This document shows positions 1 through 7,044 of a stretch of 12,301 nucleotides of DNA, piece after piece. Under the pieces are notes generated by a model that searched no databases, was not told the origin of the DNA, and saw only the letters and a list, made by a program, of their open reading frames with translations. Position 1 is the stretch's first letter; every line of letters begins with the position of its first letter. The stretch spans positions 1 through 12,301 of the forward strand of contig CALBDV010000581.1 of the NCBI GenBank assembly GCA_937927565.1. Direction: 5' to 3'. The stretch is from an uncultured Holophagales bacterium (GTDB lineage Bacteria > Acidobacteriota > Thermoanaerobaculia > UBA5066). The position numbers and the translations under genes are program-made.

Positions 1-28
1 CTGCCTTCTCTTCTTCTCGCGCTTACCC

Positions 29-2611
29 ATGTCCAACCTCCGGACTGGGCAGCTTCGCCCCTCACGACCCCGTCGGGAAGGACGTGGTTCGTCGGACGCT
101 TACGTCGGGCTCGCGCTCTCCGGCGGGGGAATCCGGAGCGCCACGTTCTGCCTCGGAGTCCTGCAGGCGCTCGCCGGAGCGGACCTTCTCCGGCGCTTCG
201 ACTACCTCTCCACGGTCTCGGGCGGGAGCTACATCGGCGCCTTCCTGGGTCGTCTCTTCTCCCGACGGGACGAGGAGCTTCGAAAGGCGCTCGTCCCGCC
301 GCCTCCATCTCAGGAGGTCGCCTCTTCGCCCCATCCGGGCCTCGTCGGCCGGATCCTGACGGAGCCGAGGTCCAAGCCACTGGAGTTCCTCCGGGAGAAC
401 GGGCGTTACCTCTCGCCGAACGGGTCCGGTGACCTTTTCCTCGCCGCCAGCGTCGTCCTCAGGAACCTCGTGTCCGTCCACGTGGTGCTCGGGACCTGCC
501 TCCTGACGTTCTTCCTTCTCGCCCAGTGCATCCGGGTCCTCGTCCTGGCGCTTGCCGTCCGAATCGGCGGACCCGAAGTGGTGTTCGGCATCGCCGGCTG
601 GTTCCTGCCGGCGGGCCTGATCGGGATCCTCCTCGTCGTTCCTCTCGGTTGGGCCTACTGGCTCGGCCAGTCGATGAGCCGCCGCGAAGCCCGCTCCTTC
701 GCGCCGACGATCGGGGGAGTCTCCGCCCTCCTCGTGTCGCTCATCCTCCTCGGCCTCGACCGCGCGGCGGTCATCGTCCTGCCTCCGCTCTGGATGTGGG
801 TCCTCTACGCGCTGGCCGCCGTTTCCGTCGTCGCGTTCATCGCCTGGCGCCTCGCGACTCCCCCGAAGAGACCTGCCGCGCCGGAGGGCGAGTGCGACGC
901 TGCCCCGCCCCTCGACTCGAACCCGGACCGCATCCGCAACAACCGGCTCTCCCGCTGGCTGACCGCCGCGATCGTCGTCTGCATCGCATCCTTCGCCTTC
1001 GCGATCGTCGATCTCGCGGGGCTGAAGCTCTACCGCGTCGTCGCCGCCGCTGGCTGGAACCCCCTATTGCTCCTCGATTCTTGGCCGCGCGCGACCTCTG
1101 CGGCAGGCCTTGGCGGGCTGATCGTCTTCGGGCGAAAGCTCGCGACGTTTCTCGCGGCGAGGGCGAAGGCGGCCCGGCTTCCGTTGCCGGCAGAGGCGAT
1201 CGCGTCACTCGCCGCCCTGGCTCTCGTGGCGCTCGTCCTCGTCGCCGCTTCCCTGCTCTCATGGGCGCTCGTCTCGGACCCGTCAGGACGGACGTCGAGC
1301 CTCACGGCTCCGCTCCTCTCCATGCTCGCCGCCGGGATCGTCGCGTCGATCCTCTTCGGCAGCACGCTGCCGTTCCTCAACCAGTCTTCGCTCCAGATGC
1401 TCTACGGGGCACGCCTGGCGCGGGCCTACATCGGGGCCTCGAACCCCGCACGATGGGCCGACGCCGGAATGAACGTGACGGAGCCGATCGACGGCGACGG
1501 CACCCCCCTGGAGTCGTACAGGCCGGATCAGAACGGCGGACCCCTTCACATCGTGAACGTCACCCTGAACGAGACGATCGGCGGGAAGAGCCATGTGGAG
1601 CAGCGGGACAGGAAGGGGCTCGGCATGGCCATCGGGCCGATCGCGACGAGCGTCGGCCGGCGAGCGCACGCGCTCCACGTGAAGGAGCCCGGCAAGCCAC
1701 CCTCGCTGAAGCCTCTCGAACCGCCGAAGGGTGAGTTCGCGGTCTTCAGTTTGCCTTCCGGCTGCGACACGGTCCCCGCCGAGCCGTTGTCCCTCGAGAC
1801 GTGGGTCGCCATCTCGGGTGCGGCCGTATCGACCGGTCTGGGCGCCCGCACGAGCCTGGGGCTCTCCGTCCTCTGCGGGTTCTTCAACGTGCGGCTCGGA
1901 TACTGGTGGAACTCGGGAGTGGACCCGGCCGTCCGTTCCGGCGCCCTGCCTCCATCGGCGCCTGACAAGGCCCGCCGCTATCTGGAATGGCTCTTGCCCG
2001 TGCAGATGCACCTCGTCGACGAGCTCCTCGCGCGGTTCCGGGGGCCGAGCTCGAGACGCTGGTACCTCACGGACGGCGGGCACTTCGAGAACACCGGTGT
2101 CTACGAGCTGATCCGGCGGAGGCTGCCCCTCATCGTGGTCTGCGACGATGGCGCCGATCCCGACTATCAGTACGCCGACCTCGCGAACCTCGTCCGCAAG
2201 GCACGGCTCGACTTCTCGACGGAGATCTCCTTTCTCGGGTCGAAGGAGCTTTCCGACGAAGGCCTCGACGCGGCTTTCGGAACGCTCGAAGACGTCCATC
2301 GGGGCTCCCCCGGGGAGTACGCGAAGAGGCGGGCCGCGCTGGCCCGCGTGTCGTATCCCGACGGAAGAGAGGGACGTCTCGTCGTCCTCAAGCCCTCCCT
2401 CGACGGCAGCGAATCGCGCGACCTCATCCAGTACCAGGTCTCTCACCCGGCGTTCCCACAGGAGCCGACCAGCGACCAGTTCTTCGACGAAGCCCAGTGG
2501 GAGAGCTACCGGAAGCTCGGAGAGTCGATCGGTCGCGACGTCGCGCCGGCCCTCGAACGGCTCCTGGCCGCGTGGGCGGCAGGACCTGAGGAAGCGCTCG
2601 CGGGCGGGTAG
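29..2611 (+). CDS. Patatin-like phospholipase with internal membrane-helix block
   Basis: Predicted membrane-bound lipid acyl hydrolase of the patatin family (Ser-Asp dyad). Residues 28-37 carry the oxyanion loop (LALSGGGIRS). Residues 61-70 (STVSGGSYIG) hold the nucleophile elbow, with S64 the most likely nucleophile (SGG) and S67 the alternative; strict GxSxG is absent. The catalytic Asp is D682 in the DGG of LTDGGHFENTG. Between these halves, about residues 140-450 are mostly hydrophobic, with roughly eight helices (about 142-178, 185-210, 228-250, 254-274, 310-330, 358-376, 390-414, 428-448), so the patatin fold is interrupted by a membrane block. No clear Shine-Dalgarno precedes the ATG at 29 and the frame stays open to the window edge, so the true start may lie upstream. 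The next gene starts 9 bases after the stop. Family call is firm; substrate and cellular role are unknown. Confidence 0.88.
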   Translation: MSNLRTGQLRPSRPRREGRGSSDAYVGLALSGGGIRSATFCLGVLQALAGADLLRRFDYLSTVSGGSYIGAFLGRLFSRRDEELRKALVPPPPSQEVASSPHPGLVGRILTEPRSKPLEFLRENGRYLSPNGSGDLFLAASVVLRNLVSVHVVLGTCLLTFFLLAQCIRVLVLALAVRIGGPEVVFGIAGWFLPAGLIGILLVVPLGWAYWLGQSMSRREARSFAPTIGGVSALLVSLILLGLDRAAVIVLPPLWMWVLYALAAVSVVAFIAWRLATPPKRPAAPEGECDAAPPLDSNPDRIRNNRLSRWLTAAIVVCIASFAFAIVDLAGLKLYRVVAAAGWNPLLLLDSWPRATSAAGLGGLIVFGRKLATFLAARAKAARLPLPAEAIASLAALALVALVLVAASLLSWALVSDPSGRTSSLTAPLLSMLAAGIVASILFGSTLPFLNQSSLQMLYGARLARAYIGASNPARWADAGMNVTEPIDGDGTPLESYRPDQNGGPLHIVNVTLNETIGGKSHVEQRDRKGLGMAIGPIATSVGRRAHALHVKEPGKPPSLKPLEPPKGEFAVFSLPSGCDTVPAEPLSLETWVAISGAAVSTGLGARTSLGLSVLCGFFNVRLGYWWNSGVDPAVRSGALPPSAPDKARRYLEWLLPVQMHLVDELLARFRGPSSRRWYLTDGGHFENTGVYELIRRRLPLIVVCDDGADPDYQYADLANLVRKARLDFSTEISFLGSKELSDEGLDAAFGTLEDVHRGSPGEYAKRRAALARVSYPDGREGRLVVLKPSLDGSESRDLIQYQVSHPAFPQEPTSDQFFDEAQWESYRKLGESIGRDVAPALERLLAAWAAGPEEALAGG

Positions 2612-2620
2612 GGATCAGCC

Positions 2621-3637
2621 GTGAAAGTCGCGTCACGCCAGGCACGAGGGCGAATCCCTTCAGTCATCGTCGTCGCCTCATGCCTGGCGAACGCCGGGTG
2701 CCTTCACGTCTGCCCGAAGCCTTCGTCCGCAGCCGTCTCGACGGCCGTCAGCGCGTCGAGCGACACGCTGAAGGTCCTCACCTGGAACGTCTGGCTCATG
2801 CCGCCGTGGACGTTTCAGAGCCCGCGCAACGCCCCCCGGGCGGCTGCGATCGGAGCCGCGCTCCTCGAGCTCGATTACGACGTCCTGTGCCTGGAGAAGG
2901 TGTTCGACGAACGAGGGCGCCGTGCGCTCGACGAGGCGCTCTCGGACCGCTACCCGTATCGGTACGGCCCCGTGAACTGCCGCGGCTGCATCAAGCAGAC
3001 CAGCGGCGTCTACGTGCTGAGCCGCCTCCCGCTCGAGGAGGTGCGGGAGATTCGCTACGAGGCGTGCGCAGGCGTCGACTGCTTCTCGCGAAAGGGAGCC
3101 GTCCTTCTCCGCGGCGCCCTCCACGACCGCCCGTTTCAGATCATCGCGACTCACCTCCAGGGCGGCGCGGAGCCGGACCAGCTCCCGAGAATGCAGCCGA
3201 TCCGCGAGAAACAGCTCCAGCAGGTCATCGACGAGCTCGTGACGCCGTTCGCACGGCCCGGCGAGCCGCTCTTCCTCTGCGGCGATCTCGTGACGCCACG
3301 GTTCAACGAGCGGATCCCGGCCGAGCCGTCGGCCGGATACTCGAACCTCATCCGGCTCTTCACGGCGCAGAACGGCCCTGAGACGCGTATCACGCTCGAC
3401 GAGCGCCCATCCGTCAACGATCTCGGGCCGCCCGGCGGTACGCGGACCGGAGAGCTCGACTACGTCCTCGTCGTCAACCGCGGCGTCGACCTCCGACTTC
3501 GCTGGCGACGGCACGTACTTCGACGACGCGGGTGGGACGGCTCGAAGAACCGCCAGGACCTCTCGTATCGCTACGCAGTCGGCATCGAGGCCACGTTCCC
3601 ACCGGCCGAGAACCCGTCACGAGGAGGCACACCTTGA
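2621..3637 (+). CDS. EEP-fold (sphingomyelinase-like) lipoprotein, probable pseudoenzyme
   Basis: Endonuclease/exonuclease/phosphatase-fold protein of 338 residues, closest by eye to bacterial neutral sphingomyelinase/phosphodiesterase relatives. The GTG start gives a basic N-terminus, a short hydrophobic stretch and a lipobox-like VAS-C21 (C27 is a weaker alternative), so it is probably an envelope lipoprotein. Fold landmarks are retained: LKVLTWNVWL (50-59, with N56), DYDVLCL (85-91), SGVYVLSR (128-135), THLQ (177-180, H178), CGD (220-222) and LDYVLV (279-284). Catalytic positions are altered: LQE reads LEK (K93), GDFN reads GDLV (V224), and the terminal SDH reads SYR (Y316, R317). By family knowledge these are metal-binding and general-base residues, so hydrolysis is unlikely. 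It may instead bind ligand or act as a decoy. It follows the patatin gene by 9 bases, and its TGA overlaps the TTG of the next gene. Confidence 0.8.
   Translation: MKVASRQARGRIPSVIVVASCLANAGCLHVCPKPSSAAVSTAVSASSDTLKVLTWNVWLMPPWTFQSPRNAPRAAAIGAALLELDYDVLCLEKVFDERGRRALDEALSDRYPYRYGPVNCRGCIKQTSGVYVLSRLPLEEVREIRYEACAGVDCFSRKGAVLLRGALHDRPFQIIATHLQGGAEPDQLPRMQPIREKQLQQVIDELVTPFARPGEPLFLCGDLVTPRFNERIPAEPSAGYSNLIRLFTAQNGPETRITLDERPSVNDLGPPGGTRTGELDYVLVVNRGVDLRLRWRRHVLRRRGWDGSKNRQDLSYRYAVGIEATFPPAENPSRGGTP
3621..3627 (+). promoter_or_regulatory. Shine-Dalgarno supporting TTG start at 3634
   Basis: GAGGAGG lies 6 bases before TTG at 3634. It decides the start of the following lipoprotein gene: reading from here gives a complete lipoprotein signal peptide. 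An in-frame ATG further upstream (3532) would add 34 residues translated from the shadow of the EEP gene. Confidence 0.75.
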
Positions 3638-4221
3638 AACGTCTCGTTCATCGCGCCCGAGTCCTCATCCTCATCGCCGGGCTGTCCTCACTGGCGGCGT
3701 GCGCGCACTACATAGTCCAGCCGCTCGGATCGTCGACGGAAGGAGCCGATCACGGCGCCAAGCGCGTGCCGCCGAGCGCACGCACCGACGACGTCGTGAC
3801 GTGCGGCGAGAAGGACATCTACAAGGTCGACGTCCGCTACACGATCGCGAACACCGCCGGAATGATCCTCACGGCCGGACTCGTGCCGCCCACATCGGAG
3901 GTCGCGTGGCTGTGCGGGGTGCCCTGCAACGGTGACCGGGTGCAGGTGAACGGCGACGCGGTGCGTTCCGGCTCGAAGGCGGCGGTCTCGTGGCTATGGA
4001 GTGCGCTCCCGGAAACCGTCACCGTCGATTGCGAGCGCGCCTACCTCGCGAAGCTCGACGTCTCGAGCAACGTCGGCCAGCGACTGATCAGCGTGCTCTC
4101 GCTCGGAGTCGCCTCACCGAGGACCGTGACCTGGGAGTGCGCGCCGCGCTGCGACACGAGCGCTCCCTTCCTCCCCCTTCCAGGGGCGGTCGAGAACCAG
4201 AAGCCGGGCGAGGCGAGGTGA
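3634..4221 (+). CDS. Cysteine-rich lipoprotein, possibly distant Bor-like
   Basis: Predicted 195-residue lipoprotein of unknown function. The TTG start at 3634 shares bases with the preceding TGA (TTGA overlap) and has a strong Shine-Dalgarno. The N-terminus is basic (K2, R3, R7, R9), followed by a hydrophobic stretch and a textbook lipobox L20-A-A-C23. Six further cysteines (57, 94, 98, 133, 169, 173) could form three periplasmic disulfides. The segment around 150-169 (SLGVASPRTVTWEC) recalls the C-terminal end of the Bor/Iss lipoprotein family (TFGI.TPR.V.V.C pattern), and the post-lipobox HYIVQP recalls its N-terminal end. That resemblance is by eye and weak. The downstream gene starts 3 bases after the stop, so the genes are probably translated together. 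Confidence 0.75.
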   Translation: MKRLVHRARVLILIAGLSSLAACAHYIVQPLGSSTEGADHGAKRVPPSARTDDVVTCGEKDIYKVDVRYTIANTAGMILTAGLVPPTSEVAWLCGVPCNGDRVQVNGDAVRSGSKAAVSWLWSALPETVTVDCERAYLAKLDVSSNVGQRLISVLSLGVASPRTVTWECAPRCDTSAPFLPLPGAVENQKPGEAR

Positions 4222-4224
4222 ACG

Positions 4225-5760
4225 ATGAGTACGAAGTTCGACGACATCCTCAGGGAGAACGACCCCACATGGTCGAACTTCCACAAGTCGGAAAGCGTCA
4301 CGCCCCGCCGGCACCTGATCCTCGACAACGACCGCAACCCGAACCAGCTCGAGTCGTATCGACGTACCGCCCGCGCCATGCAATTCCTCGTGGCCGACGC
4401 CCTCGCGCACCAGGACGGCGTTCGTGCGTATGGCGGCGCCTGGTCGTTCTCCGACGCTGCAGTCTCCAACGGGGTCCTCTTCGACACCCGAAACCTCAAC
4501 TACGTGTTCCGGTTTCAGAAGGTGCATCTCCACCCGGCCTTCACGAAACCGGCCAGCAGTCTCGTTCTTGCTCAGGCTGGCTGCAAGATCGCGTTCCTGC
4601 ACAACTTCCTCGCCGACACGCTCCGCCCGCCCCGGTCGCTTCCCACCTGCGGCGCGAGCAACGGGCAGACCATCGCGGGAGCGCTCTCGACAGGCACGCA
4701 CGGAGCCGCACTCCGTACGGGCGCGATCCCCGACTACGTCGTCGGGATCCACCTCGTAACGGGTCCCGACCGTCAGATCTGGCTGGAGCGCGCATCGCAC
4801 CCGGTCATCGCTGACTCCCTGCCCGGGCCGGTCTTCGAGGCGGACCTCGTTCGGGACGACGAGCTCTTCAACGCCGCACTGGTGAGCTTCGGGAGCTTCG
4901 GCCTGATCGCGGGTGTCCTGATCGAAACGGACAGTCCGTTCGTCCTCCGCACCTTCGCCCAATCCGTGAAGCTCAGCGACCTCCGCCCTGCCCTCGGGCA
5001 GGTCGAAACTCCCGACCTCTCGAAACTCGCGCTTCGTGACGATCCGGAACGCCTCGCCCATCTCGAGATTCGGGTCAACCCGTTCAAGGAGGACGACGCC
5101 TACCTGTCGACGATGTTCCGGTACCCACGGGCTCCTTCCAACGCCAGACCGGTGACTCGACCGGGCGCTCACAACCCAGGCGCCGAGGTCCTCAATCTCC
5201 TGGCTCTCGTCGCGGAGACCGGACCGCTCGGCGTCAAGCTCGCGGGAGGGTTCGCGAGCCTGGCGTTCACCGTGGTGAACGACCGTTGGGGGAGCCTCCG
5301 AGACGTCTTCCGGGATACGACCCTCCCTCCCAAGGGCGCGAGCTGCGCGATGGGGGTGCCGGTCGAGCACACCAGCCGCGCGCTCGACGCCTTGCTCGCC
5401 GCTCACAGGGCAGGTCCGGCCCCCGTGATCTTCGCGCTCCGCTTCGTCAAGAGCACCTCCGCGACGCTCGGTTTCACGTATCACGCCCCGGTCACCTGCG
5501 TGCTGGAGATCGACGGCCTCGACGTCCCTGCGACGCGCGACTTCCAGCGGCGGGCGTGGGCCGCCCTGCGCGCCCTCGGGATTCCGTTGACCTGGCACTG
5601 GGGCAAGTTCCACGACCTCGATTCCGTCCAGAAGGTCCGCACGGCGTACGGCGCGCGCGTCGACACCTGGCTCGACGCCCGTCGACGGGTCCTTCCGACC
5701 GCGGACCTGCGCAAGGTCTTCTCGAACCCGATGGTCCAACGGGCGGGACTCGACGCGTAG
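4225..5760 (+). CDS. FAD-dependent oxidase, VAO / aldonolactone oxidase type
   Basis: Predicted flavoprotein of the PCMH-type FAD-binding (vanillyl-alcohol oxidase) superfamily, 511 residues, closest in style to gulonolactone/arabinonolactone oxidases. Residues 68-77 (RAYGGAWSFSD region) are the first FAD loop. Residues 139-160 contain the pyrophosphate-binding signature LPTCGASNGQTIAG followed by STGTHG. The C-terminal HWGK (458-461) is typical of aldonolactone oxidases. The position that carries the covalent flavin His in GxGHS-type members is W73, so FAD is probably not attached there. No signal peptide is seen, so it is probably cytoplasmic. A GAGGTGA ribosome-binding site at 4215-4221 overlaps the preceding stop. 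The substrate cannot be told; sugar-lactone, polyol or other secondary-alcohol oxidation are options. It is the only redox enzyme in an operon otherwise full of hydrolases. Confidence 0.85.
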   Translation: MSTKFDDILRENDPTWSNFHKSESVTPRRHLILDNDRNPNQLESYRRTARAMQFLVADALAHQDGVRAYGGAWSFSDAAVSNGVLFDTRNLNYVFRFQKVHLHPAFTKPASSLVLAQAGCKIAFLHNFLADTLRPPRSLPTCGASNGQTIAGALSTGTHGAALRTGAIPDYVVGIHLVTGPDRQIWLERASHPVIADSLPGPVFEADLVRDDELFNAALVSFGSFGLIAGVLIETDSPFVLRTFAQSVKLSDLRPALGQVETPDLSKLALRDDPERLAHLEIRVNPFKEDDAYLSTMFRYPRAPSNARPVTRPGAHNPGAEVLNLLALVAETGPLGVKLAGGFASLAFTVVNDRWGSLRDVFRDTTLPPKGASCAMGVPVEHTSRALDALLAAHRAGPAPVIFALRFVKSTSATLGFTYHAPVTCVLEIDGLDVPATRDFQRRAWAALRALGIPLTWHWGKFHDLDSVQKVRTAYGARVDTWLDARRRVLPTADLRKVFSNPMVQRAGLDA

Positions 5761-5812
5761 AGCCCGCTCGTCGACGGCGTTTCCAGACTTCACCGCCAAC
5801 ACTCCGTCGCGC

Positions 5813-5819
5813 AAGGAGG
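5813..5819 (+). promoter_or_regulatory. Shine-Dalgarno for the small exported protein
   Basis: AAGGAGG ends 6 bases before ATG 5826. It fixes the start there rather than at an upstream in-frame ATG (5286) that lies inside the FAD oxidase gene. The 65-base gap 5761-5825 otherwise shows no clear promoter or terminator. Confidence 0.75.
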
Positions 5820-5825
5820 CGAACC

Positions 5826-6308
5826 ATGAGATCCGAACCGCTCGCAGCCGGCGCCCTCGCCGCCTGCCTCTTCCTCCCGGCCGTCGTACGTGCGCAGGAA
5901 CCGGTTCCCATCGGCGAACGGGTGACACCCGGCCGCGCCGCCCGAGTTCCCGCTCCCACTCCCCTTCCCGTTCCCGTTCCCGACGGCGAGCCTTCGGCTC
6001 CTGCCGTGGTCGCACTCGCCGTCGAGGAGAAGAGGCTCGAGAACGACGTGGCGCTCCAGACGTGGCTCGCGACGAGGACGACGGAGCGCCTGGAAGCCGT
6101 CGTGCCGCTGAGCGCCGGGACGAGCCTCTTCGTCTTCAGGAGCGGTCCGGGGGTCATTCCTCCGGCGTACTCGGTGTTCCACGCCGCCGAGGCCCTCTCC
6201 GCCGACGGCCTCGAGACCCGGCTCGCCCTCCACAAGGACCGGACCTTCCTCGGCGTTCACATCCTCGGACCGTCCGCCCACCTGCTCGTTCTCGCCGATG
6301 AGCGCTGA
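5826..6308 (+). CDS. Small secreted protein with Pro-rich segment, unknown function
   Basis: A 160-residue protein I do not recognise. A Sec signal peptide is visible (hydrophobic about residues 6-21, likely signal peptidase I site after VRA, residue 23). L11-A-A-C14 also matches a lipobox but sits unusually early. Residues 41-53 form a Pro-rich spacer (PAPTPLPVPVPD), encoded by CCCGTT-like repeats. The remainder (about 60-160) looks like a compact alpha/beta domain, with V-A-L-A-V-E-E near 62-68 and a hydrophobic C-terminal end (THR-rich 80-86, then HILGPSAHLLVLADE near 145-159). The last 11 bases overlap the next gene, implying translational coupling with the membrane protein. The two may act together in the envelope, but that is inferred only from the overlap. 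Confidence 0.7.
   Translation: MRSEPLAAGALAACLFLPAVVRAQEPVPIGERVTPGRAARVPAPTPLPVPVPDGEPSAPAVVALAVEEKRLENDVALQTWLATRTTERLEAVVPLSAGTSLFVFRSGPGVIPPAYSVFHAAEALSADGLETRLALHKDRTFLGVHILGPSAHLLVLADER
5944..5982 (+). repeat. CCCGTT/CCGCTC imperfect hexamer tandem repeat
   Basis: About six imperfect hexamers (TTCCCG, CTCCCA, CTCCCC, TTCCCG, TTCCCG, TTCCCG) encode alternating Pro-X (VPAPTPLPVPVP). This is probably a flexible spacer after the signal peptide. Such tracts can change length by slippage in six-base steps without breaking the frame. Confidence 0.6.
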
Positions 6309-6975
6309 GACGAGCCCGGCCGCAACGGTCAAGCCACGCTGGCAGCGGTTCCTCGAAAGCACCGGCGGGGCCGCTCTCGTCACCACCCTCGTCGGGGGCC
6401 TCGCCGGCGCGTACATCACGGGACTCGTTCAGCGCGGCACGAAGGAACGGGAGCTGCGCCTTGCGACGTTCCGCGAGTACGCCGATGGAGAGCTCCGCGT
6501 CGTGCAGCGCGTCTGGGAGCAGATCGGGGTGATGGTCTCCGCTTCCGAGAATCTCCTCGTCCTGACGGAGCCCGCCTTCGATCGAGACCGCTTCACGGGA
6601 GAGCAGCGCGACGCCGTGATGGAACAGAGGAAGGTCCTTCGGGAAGGCTTCAACGAGGCCGACCGGGACTGGCGCCGGAACCGGGAGACGCTCGGCTTCC
6701 TGCTCGGCTACTACCACCACGGCCACGCGTCTCTCGAGCCGACCTGGAGGAAAACGCAGGCCGCCGTGGACGGCTTCGTCACCTGCGCGCGGGACCGGTA
6801 CCTCGCGGACGACGATGCGGCCCCCGACGACCCCGAATGCGAGGTCTCCCGCCGGAAGCTCGACGAGGAGCTCACGTCGCTGAACCGTGCGCTGAGGGAG
6901 AGCCGCCGGTACGCGTGGGACACCACCGAGCCCGGCACGTCCGGGTCGTCCGCACGCTCGGCGGCCGCCGAGTAG
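6298..6975 (+). CDS. Single-pass membrane protein, unknown function
   Basis: A 225-residue protein not recognised as a known family. A short polar N-terminus is followed by one hydrophobic helix (about residues 24-44: GGAALVTT, LVGGLAGAYI, TGLV). After that comes a charged, mostly helical region with heptad-like character (about 48-115 and 185-210). Two cysteines (about 162 and 181) lie in the C-terminal half, and the tail is Ser/Ala-rich. The positive residues on both sides of the helix do not settle topology. The ATG overlaps the preceding gene by 11 bases and no strong Shine-Dalgarno is seen, which fits translational coupling. Its place immediately before the amidase-caspase gene makes it a candidate membrane anchor, sensor or immunity partner; this is inference from position only. 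Confidence 0.65.
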   Translation: MSAETSPAATVKPRWQRFLESTGGAALVTTLVGGLAGAYITGLVQRGTKERELRLATFREYADGELRVVQRVWEQIGVMVSASENLLVLTEPAFDRDRFTGEQRDAVMEQRKVLREGFNEADRDWRRNRETLGFLLGYYHHGHASLEPTWRKTQAAVDGFVTCARDRYLADDDAAPDDPECEVSRRKLDEELTSLNRALRESRRYAWDTTEPGTSGSSARSAAAE

Positions 6976-7033
6976 TTTCCTCCCCCGCGCTTCACCATCC
7001 GTCTCCCGCCACGACTCTCAACGCACGAGGAAC

Positions 7034-7040
7034 AGGAGGA
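7034..7040 (+). promoter_or_regulatory. Strong Shine-Dalgarno before the amidase-caspase gene
   Basis: AGGAGGA ends 4 bases before ATG 7045. The 69-base gap 6976-7044 is the widest in the operon, but no convincing -35/-10 pair is visible, so an internal promoter is possible and not shown. Confidence 0.65.
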
Positions 7041-7044
7041 AATC

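Noticed and set aside
1..28. Promoter or leader before the patatin gene
   Set aside because: Only 28 bases are available, with no recognisable promoter or ribosome-binding site, and the patatin frame remains open through them.
526..1734. Long alternative + frame inside the patatin gene
   Set aside because: The protein is Arg/Pro-rich low-complexity sequence typical of a shifted high-GC frame; the real frame there encodes clean membrane helices.
1283..2446. Long - strand open frame opposite the patatin gene
   Set aside because: Same GC-driven artefact: no domain motif and no ribosome-binding site, and the + strand carries the catalytic DGG motif here.
5743..5766. Possible hairpin GCGGG ... 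CCCGC after the FAD oxidase
   Set aside because: The stem is only about 5 pairs with a long loop and no T-run, so it is not a credible terminator in this GC-rich sequence.
4114..6015. Very long open frame on the - strand opposite the FAD oxidase
   Set aside because: Its translation is charged, Arg/Glu-rich and without motifs. It lies antisense to a gene with clear FAD signatures, and high GC3 suppresses stops on the opposite strand.
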